DNA from: Rhodoblastus sp963713695 | GTDB taxonomy: Bacteria; Pseudomonadota; Alphaproteobacteria; Rhizobiales; Beijerinckiaceae | Assembly: GCA_963713695.1 (NCBI GenBank) | Contig: CAVQMU010000009.1 | Span: 124,001-188,000, forward strand | Reading direction: 5' to 3' | Length of the DNA stretch: 64,000 nucleotides | Translations under genes and position numbers: made by a program | Shown: positions 1 to 7,388 of the stretch, piece by piece | Layout of the letters: each line of letters opens with the position of its first letter | Numbering within the stretch: position 1 is the stretch's first letter | Notes under the pieces: generated by a model | Databases searched by the model: none | What the model was told of the DNA's origin: nothing | What the model saw: the letters and a program-made list of their open reading frames with translations, nothing else

Positions 1-131
1 TTCCGATGCTCGACCTCTTGAAGGCCGCCCGCCATGTCCGCCAAGTGCAGGTCGTCAACGGCCTTGTCCCCGGCAACCTGACCCGCGCGCTCGCCGGCGA
101 GCATGTCGGCACCATCATCACCGCGGGCTGA
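1..131 (+). CDS. mosB: Molybdenum storage protein, beta subunit (C-terminal end only)
   Basis: This is the last 42 codons of a gene that begins before the window. It belongs to the amino-acid-kinase fold family. The segment with the VVNGLVPGNLTRALAGEHVG stretch followed by TIITAG and a stop matches the C-terminus of the Azotobacter vinelandii molybdenum storage protein beta subunit as I know it. MosA and MosB form an alpha3-beta3 cage that packs polyoxomolybdate clusters using ATP. The stop lies 10 bases before the mosA start, so the two are one operon. The beta assignment, rather than alpha, rests on the GNLTRAL and TIITAG wording; the alpha subunit reads GRLTAAL. Confidence 0.9.
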   Translation, partial: PMLDLLKAARHVRQVQVVNGLVPGNLTRALAGEHVGTIITAG

Positions 132-141
132 GGATAGATCC

Positions 142-975
142 ATGACCGAACACACAATCGGGATCAAGCACGTCACATCGCCGCTCGCGCGCCAGACCCT
201 CCTCGATGACAGCCTGACCCGCCCCATCGCGGGCGGGCGTCCGGTTCGGCTCCTTCCCTGGCTGCAAGTCGTGAAGATCGGCGGCCGCTCCATCATGGAT
301 CGTGGCGCCGAAGCGATTCTGCCCCTCGTGGAGGAAATTCGAAAACTCCTGCCCGAGCACCGCCTGCTCATTTTGACGGGCGCCGGAATCCGCGCCCGCC
401 ACCTTTACGGCGTCGGCCTCGACCTCGGCCTGCCCGTCGGCTCATTAGCACCGCTCGCAGCAAGCGAGGCCGGCCAAAACGGCCATATTCTCGCTTCGCT
501 GCTGGCGGCCGAGGGCGTCTCATATCTTGAGCATCCGACCATCGCCAACCAGCTCGCCATACACCTCTGCGCCGCCCGCGCGGCCGTGGGCAGCGCCTTT
601 CCACCCTATCACCATCACGAATTCCCGGGCTCGCGCATCCCGCCGCACCGGGCCGACACAGGCGCCTTCCTGCTCGCCGACGCGCTCGGCGCGGCCGGCC
701 TCACGATCGTCGAGGACGTGGACGGCGTCTATGACGTCGATCCCAAGGATCCCGGCGGGGAAAAGGCGAGACTTTTCCGCGAGACCAGCGCGGCCGAGCT
801 GGCGAAAATCGAGGGCCCGCTGCCCTTCGACCGCGCGCTTCTCGAAGTCATGGCGACCGCGCGCCATATCGAGCGCGCGCAGCTCGTGAACGGGCTTGTT
901 CCCGGCCGCCTCACCGCCGCACTGCGCGGCGAACATGTCGGGACGATCATCCACACCGGAGTGCGCCCGGCCTGA
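142..975 (+). CDS. mosA: Molybdenum storage protein, alpha subunit
   Basis: A 277-residue cytoplasmic protein, almost the same length as Azotobacter MosA (276). It has the amino-acid-kinase fold: the glycine-rich KIGG near residue 50, then LLILTGAG, SAFPPYHHHEFPGSRIPPH (the His-rich loop near the Mo-cluster sites) and TGAFLLADALGAAGLTIVED. With MosB it stores molybdenum as polynuclear oxide in an ATP-dependent way, usually in organisms that need Mo for nitrogenase or other molybdoenzymes. The start at 142 is chosen because it gives MTEHTIGIKHV like the Azotobacter N-terminus; an earlier in-frame ATG at 103 would overlap mosB. No nif gene is visible in the window. Confidence 0.95.
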   Translation: MTEHTIGIKHVTSPLARQTLLDDSLTRPIAGGRPVRLLPWLQVVKIGGRSIMDRGAEAILPLVEEIRKLLPEHRLLILTGAGIRARHLYGVGLDLGLPVGSLAPLAASEAGQNGHILASLLAAEGVSYLEHPTIANQLAIHLCAARAAVGSAFPPYHHHEFPGSRIPPHRADTGAFLLADALGAAGLTIVEDVDGVYDVDPKDPGGEKARLFRETSAAELAKIEGPLPFDRALLEVMATARHIERAQLVNGLVPGRLTAALRGEHVGTIIHTGVRPA

Positions 976-1152
976 GCGCACCGCACCACCACACGGATTA
1001 GGCCCTGAGGACTCTATGCCAAGACGTCAAGGAAGGAAGATCGGCATCCGTTTCAGCGGCGCTTCATAACCAGAACAAATCAGGCGCCGCGGGAGCGCCT
1101 ACGTTACAACGAGACTTTCGCACGTGATTCTGAACAATCATCATGAGGTCAG

Positions 1153-1193
1153 CGAGTCGATAACGAGTCATTTAGGGATATTGCGAGTCATTT
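1153..1193. repeat. Short direct repeats upstream of the 1271 gene
   Basis: The decamer CGAGTCATTT occurs at 1164-1173 and again at 1184-1193, 20 bases apart (about two helical turns). A partial copy, CGAGTC, lies at 1153-1158. They sit about 80-120 bases before the 1271 start, where an operator could be. The binding protein is unknown. Confidence 0.35.
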
Positions 1194-1270
1194 TGTGTCA
1201 CCACAATTTAATGGTACGGATTCCGCTTCTCGCTGGTCTCGTCACCAGATTCTCGCCAGAGGAAGGGCGC

Positions 1271-1687
1271 ATGCCCGATCTGAATACTCGTTTCCGCGCG
1301 GCGCTTTGCACTGAATTCGGACCGCAGCCATTGGCGGCCGCGCTTCGAGAGGTCCGCGACCTCGTCCTCCAGGCAAGGGGTCGGTCGGTGCCTTGGGAAA
1401 ATTTGGCGACGGCGCTTTCCAGTGTCCTTGCCGAAGCCAATCGACCGCCCATCAGCGCCGCGACCTTGCGCGGCATGATGCGCCGTATGGCCGCCGAAAG
1501 GACCGCCACAGCCGATAATTCCGCACATTGTCCAGTAACGGCTGAGACCGCCAGTCAACTGTCCCTTCTTCCCTCCCGCGACAACGGCGAGAAGGCCTCT
1601 CATGAGCCTTTGGGACGTATCGCCCGGATCGCCGAATCGCGAGCGAAAATTAGCCGCATAGACAAGGGCGAGCCCTCAACCGACTAA
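1271..1687 (+). CDS. Hypothetical protein, plasmid/ICE-type accessory protein
   Basis: About 138 residues with no motif that I can assign firmly. The N-terminal half is predicted helical, with segments such as PLAAALREVRDLVLQAR and ISAATLRGMMRRM. These resemble the small helical DNA-binding or accessory proteins found before ParA-like genes on alphaproteobacterial plasmids and integrative elements; that is inference only. The C-terminal half is polar and probably disordered. The start is set at 1271 because GAGGAAGG lies just upstream; a longer frame from 1124 has no ribosome binding site and a less protein-like N-terminus. It precedes the ATPase gene at 1846. Confidence 0.5.
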   Translation: MPDLNTRFRAALCTEFGPQPLAAALREVRDLVLQARGRSVPWENLATALSSVLAEANRPPISAATLRGMMRRMAAERTATADNSAHCPVTAETASQLSLLPSRDNGEKASHEPLGRIARIAESRAKISRIDKGEPSTD

Positions 1688-1767
1688 AAACGTCGACACT
1701 TTCGGGCGGCTTGCAGACACCATGTCATGATCTATTAGATTGATATCTATCATTAATTCTGAACTTA

Positions 1768-1784
1768 ATTAAGTGGGGGAACGA
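1768..1784. repeat. 17-bp direct repeat, copy 1 (ATTAAGTGGGGGAACGA)
   Basis: An exact 17-base copy of the sequence at 4256-4272. Each copy lies 53-61 bases before the start codon of the next plus-strand gene (the ATPase at 1846; the recombinase at 4326). The repeats could be shared operators, or the ends of a 2.5-kb segment holding the ATPase and the unknown minus-strand gene. Confidence 0.5.
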
Positions 1785-1845
1785 TTTCGGCGTTTCTCGG
1801 GAAAATCCTCACACCGCAAATTCGCGGCACCAAGAGGACCCCACA

Positions 1846-2652
1846 ATGGCCAAGCTCAAAACGAAACACTTCTGGCTCGTCGGAAACGACAAAGGCGGCG
1901 CGCGCAAAACCATGACGGCGACCCTGCTCGCCAGCACCAGCGCCTCCCAGTCTTTGCCCTTCCACATATACCAGACCGACAAGCAGGGAAGGTTGCCGAA
2001 GCTCTTCCCCAAGAACGTGACGACGCTGGAAATGCCGAGCACGGAACAATTGCGCCAGGACGACACCGCGGACGCGGCCGCTCTCGTGCCGCTCGACGAG
2101 GCTCTCCATAATTCGAGCCTGGAGATCGACATTTTTGACATCGGCGCCAATTTTCCCGCACGCGTCGCCGAAGTCCTGGCGGCGACCGACACCGACGCGC
2201 ATCTTTCCTCCGTCGGCACTCCCACGACGATCCTGATTCCGATCACGACGGAGTCGGAGGCCGTCATCTTGGGCGCCAGGGCGATGGAGCTGCTGCGCGC
2301 GGCGTTGCCCCATGCGCGGGCCGTGGTGGTCATGTGCGACGACGGCAATTTGTTCGCCAACATCCCCGACGCCAGCGCAAAAAGGATCTTCGCCAAGCAT
2401 TTCCAGCCCCTGATCGACGCCGGCAACATCATCAGGCAGCCCCGGCTGCTGCCCCGGGCGCTGTCGGCGCTGGAGGCCTCCGGGCTGACCCCCGTGAAAT
2501 TCGCGGAATTGGCGGATGCGGAACTCTTGCGCATCACGGGATTGCCCGGCGCGGTCGCCCGGCAGATTAGGGGCGATGTCGCGAAATTCGCTTACGAAGC
2601 CATGCAGGAGGTGGAAAAGCTCCTGCCCTTTTGCGACGACCGCAACGCCTGA
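1846..2652 (+). CDS. ParA/MinD-superfamily ATPase with deviant P-loop
   Basis: A 268-residue cytoplasmic protein. The N-terminus reads WLVGNDKGGARKTMTA, the deviant Walker A of the ParA/MinD/CobQ group, but it has Arg where the consensus KGGxGKT has the second Gly. A Walker B-like stretch, IDIFDIGANFPA, lies near residue 95. The family partitions plasmids or positions complexes, and related proteins occur in conjugation gene sets (VirC1, StbB, TraL), so a role in element maintenance or transfer is plausible. No ParB-like partner or centromere array is visible next to it. AGAGGA upstream supports the start. The missing Gly makes ordinary ATP turnover uncertain. Confidence 0.7.
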   Translation: MAKLKTKHFWLVGNDKGGARKTMTATLLASTSASQSLPFHIYQTDKQGRLPKLFPKNVTTLEMPSTEQLRQDDTADAAALVPLDEALHNSSLEIDIFDIGANFPARVAEVLAATDTDAHLSSVGTPTTILIPITTESEAVILGARAMELLRAALPHARAVVVMCDDGNLFANIPDASAKRIFAKHFQPLIDAGNIIRQPRLLPRALSALEASGLTPVKFAELADAELLRITGLPGAVARQIRGDVAKFAYEAMQEVEKLLPFCDDRNA

Positions 2653-2932
2653 GCGGGAGAAATACTTGCGCCGATCGTGGCATGATCGGCGTATATTCGT
2701 TGACCGTCTGGTGCATGCCCCCCTCGGAACGCTGCAAGAAGAGTTACCGGTCTTGGTCGGTGACCAAGCCGCAGCGGAGGTATGGTATATAATCTCGCAG
2801 CGGGAAAGGATTGCCGGTCACCGAAAATGGCGCGCCGGTCTTGAGCGGGGGCGGCACGAGGGCAGACTGGAAAGCTTGCATCAACAGGTGCAAGCCGTCC
2901 TTATCACGGTTCTGTCGTCGGGCTGGGATATC

Positions 2933-4198
2933 CTACGTGGGACCTTTGTCCAGAAGCCGCGGGACCCGCGGTAGCTCTTCATCAGCGGCAAGAGCAAGCT
3001 CGCCGCTGATTTTTTTTCTAAGCATGTCAATGATGTCATTGGCGTCGTTTTCCTGAACTGCCGGGTGCCTTCCAGACAGAGCCCTCAAGCCATAGCGGGC
3101 AATAATTCCAGCGGCGGTTGTCCTGTCTGGAATAAGTCCGAGGCGCTCGTGGCGACCAACGGCTCGGGCGGCCTCAGTCATTGGCCGCAGGTACAATTGG
3201 CCGCCAAATATTATCGTGAGGTCGATATCGAAATCGAGCGCCAGTTCGACCGCGCTCTCAAGCGTCGGCGGCATGTCGCTCGGTCGCGCAAGCATTTCGA
3301 CATGCTCCGCGGGATACGGCAGTTGCCGCAAAGCCTCGTCGAAGGACGGCAAGTCGGTCGTCCCTATCGCCCGCCGGATGCCGCGTTGCGCATCGCTCGC
3401 CGCTCGGGCGGTCGACCGAAAACGCACCAAAAGCTCCAAGGCGCGGATGCGGCGCGCGAATTCGGGATTTTCGATCGGATCCTGATCTCGGCCGCCGCTT
3501 TCAGCCGTTTGCTTCCCGAGGGCAATCAGCCGCCCCGCCTCGCCCTTGCGTCCGTTTTCGCCCCAAAGCCGTCGAACGGCGGCGGGAGCCCGCTCACGCA
3601 TGTCCTCCACCAGTTGTTCAACATCAGCGGATTGGCGATCCGCGGACGGGACCCGTGATTTCAAATGATGGAATGCCAAGAGCGGCGTCAAAAACGGTTG
3701 CAAATATCCAACCGCTTGTGTTTCGGCGAGGCTGTGTTCTCGTCCGACTTTGCGCGCATAAAACCCGCTAAGAAACTTCAGAATGAAATAGACGCAGACC
3801 TCAGTCGCCTGGGCTATATCCGCCTCAAGCGTGCCAGCGATTCCAGGACGGCCTCGCGCATTCGGAGTCGCGGGGAACAACGCCGTCGGAAAAGCAATCG
3901 TCGCCGCCAACTGCCCGTCCAGCAGGTCAACTGCCGCCGAGGCGTCTTTTTCCCCGTCAGAACGAGAGAGCGCTACCGTCCACCGCGTGAAAAAGGAGGA
4001 TGTCCAGATTGCTTCAATGTCGGCCACATGCGGCGCAAGCGCCGATCGGACAGCGTTGACCAACCCTTCAAAATTCAGCCGTTCCCGCAAGCCGGATCGC
4101 TCGTAAACCTTGATGATCAGAACGTGAGGATCGCTATAAAGGTCTAGCGTTGGCTCCTTCGATCGAGGCACGTCAGGAGGTTGATCAAGAATTGTCAT
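2933..4198 (-). CDS. Hypothetical protein, 421 residues
   Basis: I do not recognise this protein. It is soluble, with no signal peptide or membrane segment, and largely helical. It has a hydrophobic segment around residues 130-150 (ATEVCVYFILKFLSGFYA) and an Arg-rich second half (ELLVRFRSTARAASDAQRGIRRA). It runs against the ATPase gene and lies between the two copies of the 17-bp repeat, so it is probably cargo of the same small module. Codon use looks like the neighbours. The 280 bases between it and the ATPase hold no gene that I can support. Confidence 0.55.
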   Translation of the reverse strand: MTILDQPPDVPRSKEPTLDLYSDPHVLIIKVYERSGLRERLNFEGLVNAVRSALAPHVADIEAIWTSSFFTRWTVALSRSDGEKDASAAVDLLDGQLAATIAFPTALFPATPNARGRPGIAGTLEADIAQATEVCVYFILKFLSGFYARKVGREHSLAETQAVGYLQPFLTPLLAFHHLKSRVPSADRQSADVEQLVEDMRERAPAAVRRLWGENGRKGEAGRLIALGKQTAESGGRDQDPIENPEFARRIRALELLVRFRSTARAASDAQRGIRRAIGTTDLPSFDEALRQLPYPAEHVEMLARPSDMPPTLESAVELALDFDIDLTIIFGGQLYLRPMTEAARAVGRHERLGLIPDRTTAAGIIARYGLRALSGRHPAVQENDANDIIDMLRKKISGELALAADEELPRVPRLLDKGPT

Positions 4199-4255
4199 CG
4201 CATGCGCATCCCGATTTTATTCTTCCGCCGCTAACATGCCCGTCCACAAAGAATG

Positions 4256-4272
4256 ATTAAGTGGGGGAACGA
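4256..4272. repeat. 17-bp direct repeat, copy 2 (ATTAAGTGGGGGAACGA)
   Basis: Second exact copy of the repeat at 1768-1784, 53 bases before the recombinase start at 4326. Confidence 0.5.
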
Positions 4273-4325
4273 AGGCGCCTTCGGACTGTCAGGATTGCTC
4301 GAATTTCAGACATCGAGTGAACTGA

Positions 4326-5400
4326 ATGTCGGACAATCAGGAACAACTCTCGACGGCAGGAGTCGGCGCGGACGCCGCGGCAAAATCCAACGCGCCGTCC
4401 CGCACTGAGAAAACCGAGGCCGACTACCGCAAGCGGTTTGACGTCTTGCGCCGCCGCGCGCGAAAACAACTCGGCCTTAAGGATGACGATGAGCTTGGTG
4501 CGACACATTTCGTAAAATGGCTCGTCGAACTGGCGCCGAATTTGAGGCCAGCGACACGGCGAGTTTATCGCGCAGCAGTCTGCTTCTGTCTCCAATCACC
4601 CCTCGACGAAGAGGACGTTCCCCGCGATTTCGGGCGACCGCAGACCCGCGCTGGCCAAATTGGTGGACTATCACAGGTCCACCGGCGCCGAGATCAAGGA
4701 ACCGGCAACGTCGTCCCACAAGAAAAAAAGATTTGAGGTCGAGGATTTGGAAAAATTGCGGCGCCGCCTCCTACGTCGCCGATCCGGCTACGACGAAGAC
4801 CTGGACTGCTATTTGAGCGCCGGAATGCCGACCGGTCTTCGACCTGTTGAGTGGCAGCGGGCTCGGATGGTGAAACGCGCCGACGGCGGCCTCGTCTTGT
4901 TGGTCCGCAACGCCAAGAGCACCAATGGACGTTCTCATGGGCGATTCCGGCGTCTGTACTGGACCGCTGACGACAGCCAAGCGATATCGGCTATAGAGTC
5001 CTGGATGCGGATTGTGCAGGAAGTGCTTGCAGGTGCGACCTTCGATGTCCGTGAGGCTATCTGGGAAACCTATACGCGCGCATTGCAGGACCGACTGCGC
5101 GTGATTTGTGACGACCTGTGGCCCCGGCGCGTCCAGCACTATGTTCTTTACAGCACGCGGCATACTTTCGCCGCGGCCGCCAAGATAATTTTTGCCCGCG
5201 CCGAAGTTGCCGCCTTGATGGGCCATGCTGTCGACGATACGGCAACCAAACATTATTCCCGGCCGCCAAAGGGATCCAAACGCCTTCCGGCTATCGAATT
5301 GCCCCGTCCTAGCGTTCGCGACCTGGCGCGCGTCAGGCGGACGGATCTCGGGGACTACCTAGCGGGAACGCCCCTCTCCACCTGCCCCTCAAGACGCTAG
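4326..5400 (+). pseudogene. Tyrosine recombinase/integrase, frameshifted
   Basis: Two overlapping frames make one tyrosine-recombinase-like protein of about 357 residues. The first frame gives the N-terminal helical DNA-binding part and runs to DEEDVP. At the CCCC run 4620-4623 one extra C appears to shift the frame; dropping it gives DVPAISGD and continues into the catalytic part. That part has the first Arg in TGLRPVEW, YSTRHTFAA (the HxxR position, with Tyr where the first His usually is), and GHAVDDTATKHYSRP with the late His and the nucleophile Tyr. As read, the protein is broken. It may have integrated the surrounding accessory region. Whether the lesion is real is open, because four other genes here show the same +1 pattern. 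Confidence 0.7.
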
Positions 5401-5710
5401 TTACCGAAATTAAGCGCATGTCCCGAGATGCGAGTTCCAGCCAAGTCCTCTTAGGTCCCGCGGGCTTTGTTAAGCATAACGCGACTTTCGAACTGGCCGG
5501 CGGCAGATTCATCTGGACACCGGTATCGGCGCCGCGGCAGGCTAAGGGCGCTTGAGATCGGACAGCGTGTCTGACCCGAGCTGGTTAAGTTTTCGGCGTC
5601 CCGAAAGCGCAAAGGCGGGTTTACCAGACCTGCCTGAGGCGGCTGACGGGGGTGTTACCAGCACCGCCCGGCAGCCTAACCACGATCATATCTGAGTTGG
5701 AGATATAACC
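5401..5710. other. Gene-free stretch with structured leader
   Basis: 310 bases between the recombinase and the 5711 gene. I find no coding sequence. The last 100 bases hold the twin hairpins described at 5613-5670. The first 200 bases show nothing that I can name. Confidence 0.6.
5613..5670 (+). ncRNA. Twin hairpin leader with identical TTACCAG loops
   Basis: Hairpin 1 pairs 5613-5620 with 5628-5635 (8 bp, one G-U) around the loop TTACCAG at 5621-5627. Hairpin 2 pairs 5647-5654 with 5662-5670 (8 bp with one bulged G at 5666) around the same loop TTACCAG at 5655-5661. Eleven bases separate them, and the next start codon is 40 bases downstream at 5711. Two different stems presenting the same seven-base loop is strong evidence for a recognised RNA structure, probably a cis-regulatory leader of the 5711 gene. 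I cannot assign it to a named motif with certainty. Confidence 0.65.
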
Positions 5711-6784
5711 ATGGCTAAGGCCCACATTAGCGCGGCAGCGTGCGCCGCGGAATCCCGTTGCACGCCTTTTTTCGACCCCTCCCACAATAATTTCGCGAAC
5801 ATGCAGGCGCCCGGCTTCGAAACCGGACGGATCGTCCCCCTCGGCGGCTCTTCGCAATGGCTCCGCGGCGTGGAAATCCACGAAGCCTCCGATTTCACGC
5901 CGATCATTTGCTCTGGCGAAATCGAGGCGGTGCTCTCCTGTGGCGTCCATCCCGATCTCAATCGTCCCGCAATTTACATTGCCGCGCGGCCGCCGGCCTC
6001 TGCTTGGGATCGCTGGCATGTCAAAGTCGGCGAAGGCGGCAAGGGCGGCGCGCGGATTCTCGGCCAAGCCGAAGACTTTCGTCACCAGTTCGACCGCATT
6101 CTCATGATGACCACGCGTCACCTATGCTTTACAAAGCTCGTCGCCGAGGAAGCGGAACACCGCGTGACGGCTTGGCTTGAGGCGCAGGGTAACGTCGCCC
6201 TCGTCCTCGGCAAGTCGCCCAAACATCGCGAATTGCCCGACGACATTTCCGGCGCCTTGAATTGCTTTCTGGACTATGGCCTCGCTTACGCGACGATGCG
6301 GGGTTTTCCTTTCCTCGCCCAACCAGACATTAAGCAGGCGCCAGCGGCTCGCGCTCCTGCTTTTTGCAGGACTGATCGCACTGAGACGTTTGATCGACAG
6401 CCTCTTACCCGCACGGGGCCCGCTGAAGAAGGCGCCGACCAGCCCACTCCTCATGAGCAGAATGTCGGCGGCGGCAAGCTTAAGGCGACCCATCAGCTTA
6501 ATTACCGTGGGCTCGTTTGCTACGGCGTCCTGCACCCCGACGAAACTTTTGAAGTTCTCGCCGGCGGCGAAGCGTCGGCAAGCCAGGTGGCCAGCCTGCC
6601 ACCTTATATCGGCGCCGGGCGCAAGGAGCTTTTGAGCGAGCACGTGCTCGTGCGGCATCCCAGCGACGCGACCCGCCTGAAGTTCGCGCGGCGTAAAATC
6701 TTCGAAAACATGTCCCGAGCGGCCCGCACAGTGACCGGGTCGACTCAGGCCGAGGGCCGGTGGCGGCCTGTGCGACCCGCGTAG
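5711..6784 (+). CDS. GIY-YIG-like nuclease family protein with C-terminal DUF4357
   Basis: A 357-residue soluble protein. The N-terminal two thirds resembles the GIY-YIG-type domain found with DUF4357: RPAIYIAARPP, then KVGEGGKGGARI (the position of the second GIY-YIG element), DRILMMTT and FTKLVAEEAEHRVTAWLEAQG, whose Glu-rich helix would carry the catalytic Glu. The classical GIY and YIG triplets are not intact. The C-terminal 85 residues (TFEVLAGGEASAS, RKELLSEHVLV, SRAARTVTGSTQAEGRW) match the DUF4357 pattern well. A DNA-processing or modification-sensing role is inferred. A Shine-Dalgarno-like TTGGAG precedes the start. It begins a run of same-strand genes to 9999. Confidence 0.6.
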   Translation: MAKAHISAAACAAESRCTPFFDPSHNNFANMQAPGFETGRIVPLGGSSQWLRGVEIHEASDFTPIICSGEIEAVLSCGVHPDLNRPAIYIAARPPASAWDRWHVKVGEGGKGGARILGQAEDFRHQFDRILMMTTRHLCFTKLVAEEAEHRVTAWLEAQGNVALVLGKSPKHRELPDDISGALNCFLDYGLAYATMRGFPFLAQPDIKQAPAARAPAFCRTDRTETFDRQPLTRTGPAEEGADQPTPHEQNVGGGKLKATHQLNYRGLVCYGVLHPDETFEVLAGGEASASQVASLPPYIGAGRKELLSEHVLVRHPSDATRLKFARRKIFENMSRAARTVTGSTQAEGRWRPVRPA

Positions 6785-6884
6785 ATCTCAGCCGCCGCAT
6801 CGGGCCAGATCTATCGCGCCCGTTTCATTCAAAACTCAGATTTTCTGACGCGCCGGCATCGCCCGGCTGCGTCGAGGAGGACCT

Positions 6885-7322
6885 ATGACCCTTCCTGCAT
6901 CTCAACTTCATGTGGCGGAGTCCGACTGTCAGCATCCGTTGACCTGGTGGCGCACGTTTCGCCGCGCTGAATTCGATACCGAGCGGAAAACCGAACTGTT
7001 CAAATTGATTAGCGGCATCGCCATAGTCAATTGTCCGGAATGGGTTGCCGCCCAGAACTGCGATCCCGCCGCCGCCATAGCCAGCGCCCTGCGTCTGGGT
7101 CGCCAGTGCAATCCCGCACTTGCCGATTTGGCGATGACCGCGTTGGCCCTGTGCGCCATCGATGGCGATCCCGCTGCCGCTCTCGTGTTGCGACACAAGC
7201 TCGCCCTCCGGGCGCGAACGGATCACGAGGCGGCATTCGCTCTTAAATCCTGGCTTCCGGCCCTTCGTGCGGCGCCGCCTGCAACACCAGTGCACGACGG
7301 CGGCAGACACGAAAAGCCGTGA
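6885..7322 (+). CDS. Hypothetical protein, 145 residues
   Basis: Not recognised. A small helical, Ala-rich soluble protein with no signal peptide. A strong GGAGG precedes the ATG. It lies between the DUF4357 gene and the AAA ATPase gene in the same direction, so it is probably in their transcription unit and may be a partner of the ATPase. Confidence 0.5.
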   Translation: MTLPASQLHVAESDCQHPLTWWRTFRRAEFDTERKTELFKLISGIAIVNCPEWVAAQNCDPAAAIASALRLGRQCNPALADLAMTALALCAIDGDPAAALVLRHKLALRARTDHEAAFALKSWLPALRAAPPATPVHDGGRHEKP

Positions 7323-7388
7323 TGCGCAGTTGCGCACGCCATCTTCTGATCGCGGCGCCCTCGGAAACATTCATCAGAGACTAGCAAC

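Noticed and set aside
976..1123. Terminator after mosA (AGGCGC/GCGCCT at 1082-1100)
   Set aside because: Only a 6-bp stem with no T run, over 100 bases after the stop; too weak to call.
2653..2932. Possible IS or gene remnant between the ATPase and the convergent 421-residue gene
   Set aside because: Short open stretches exist on both strands but none has a ribosome binding site or protein-like pattern, and I see no terminal inverted repeats or target duplication.
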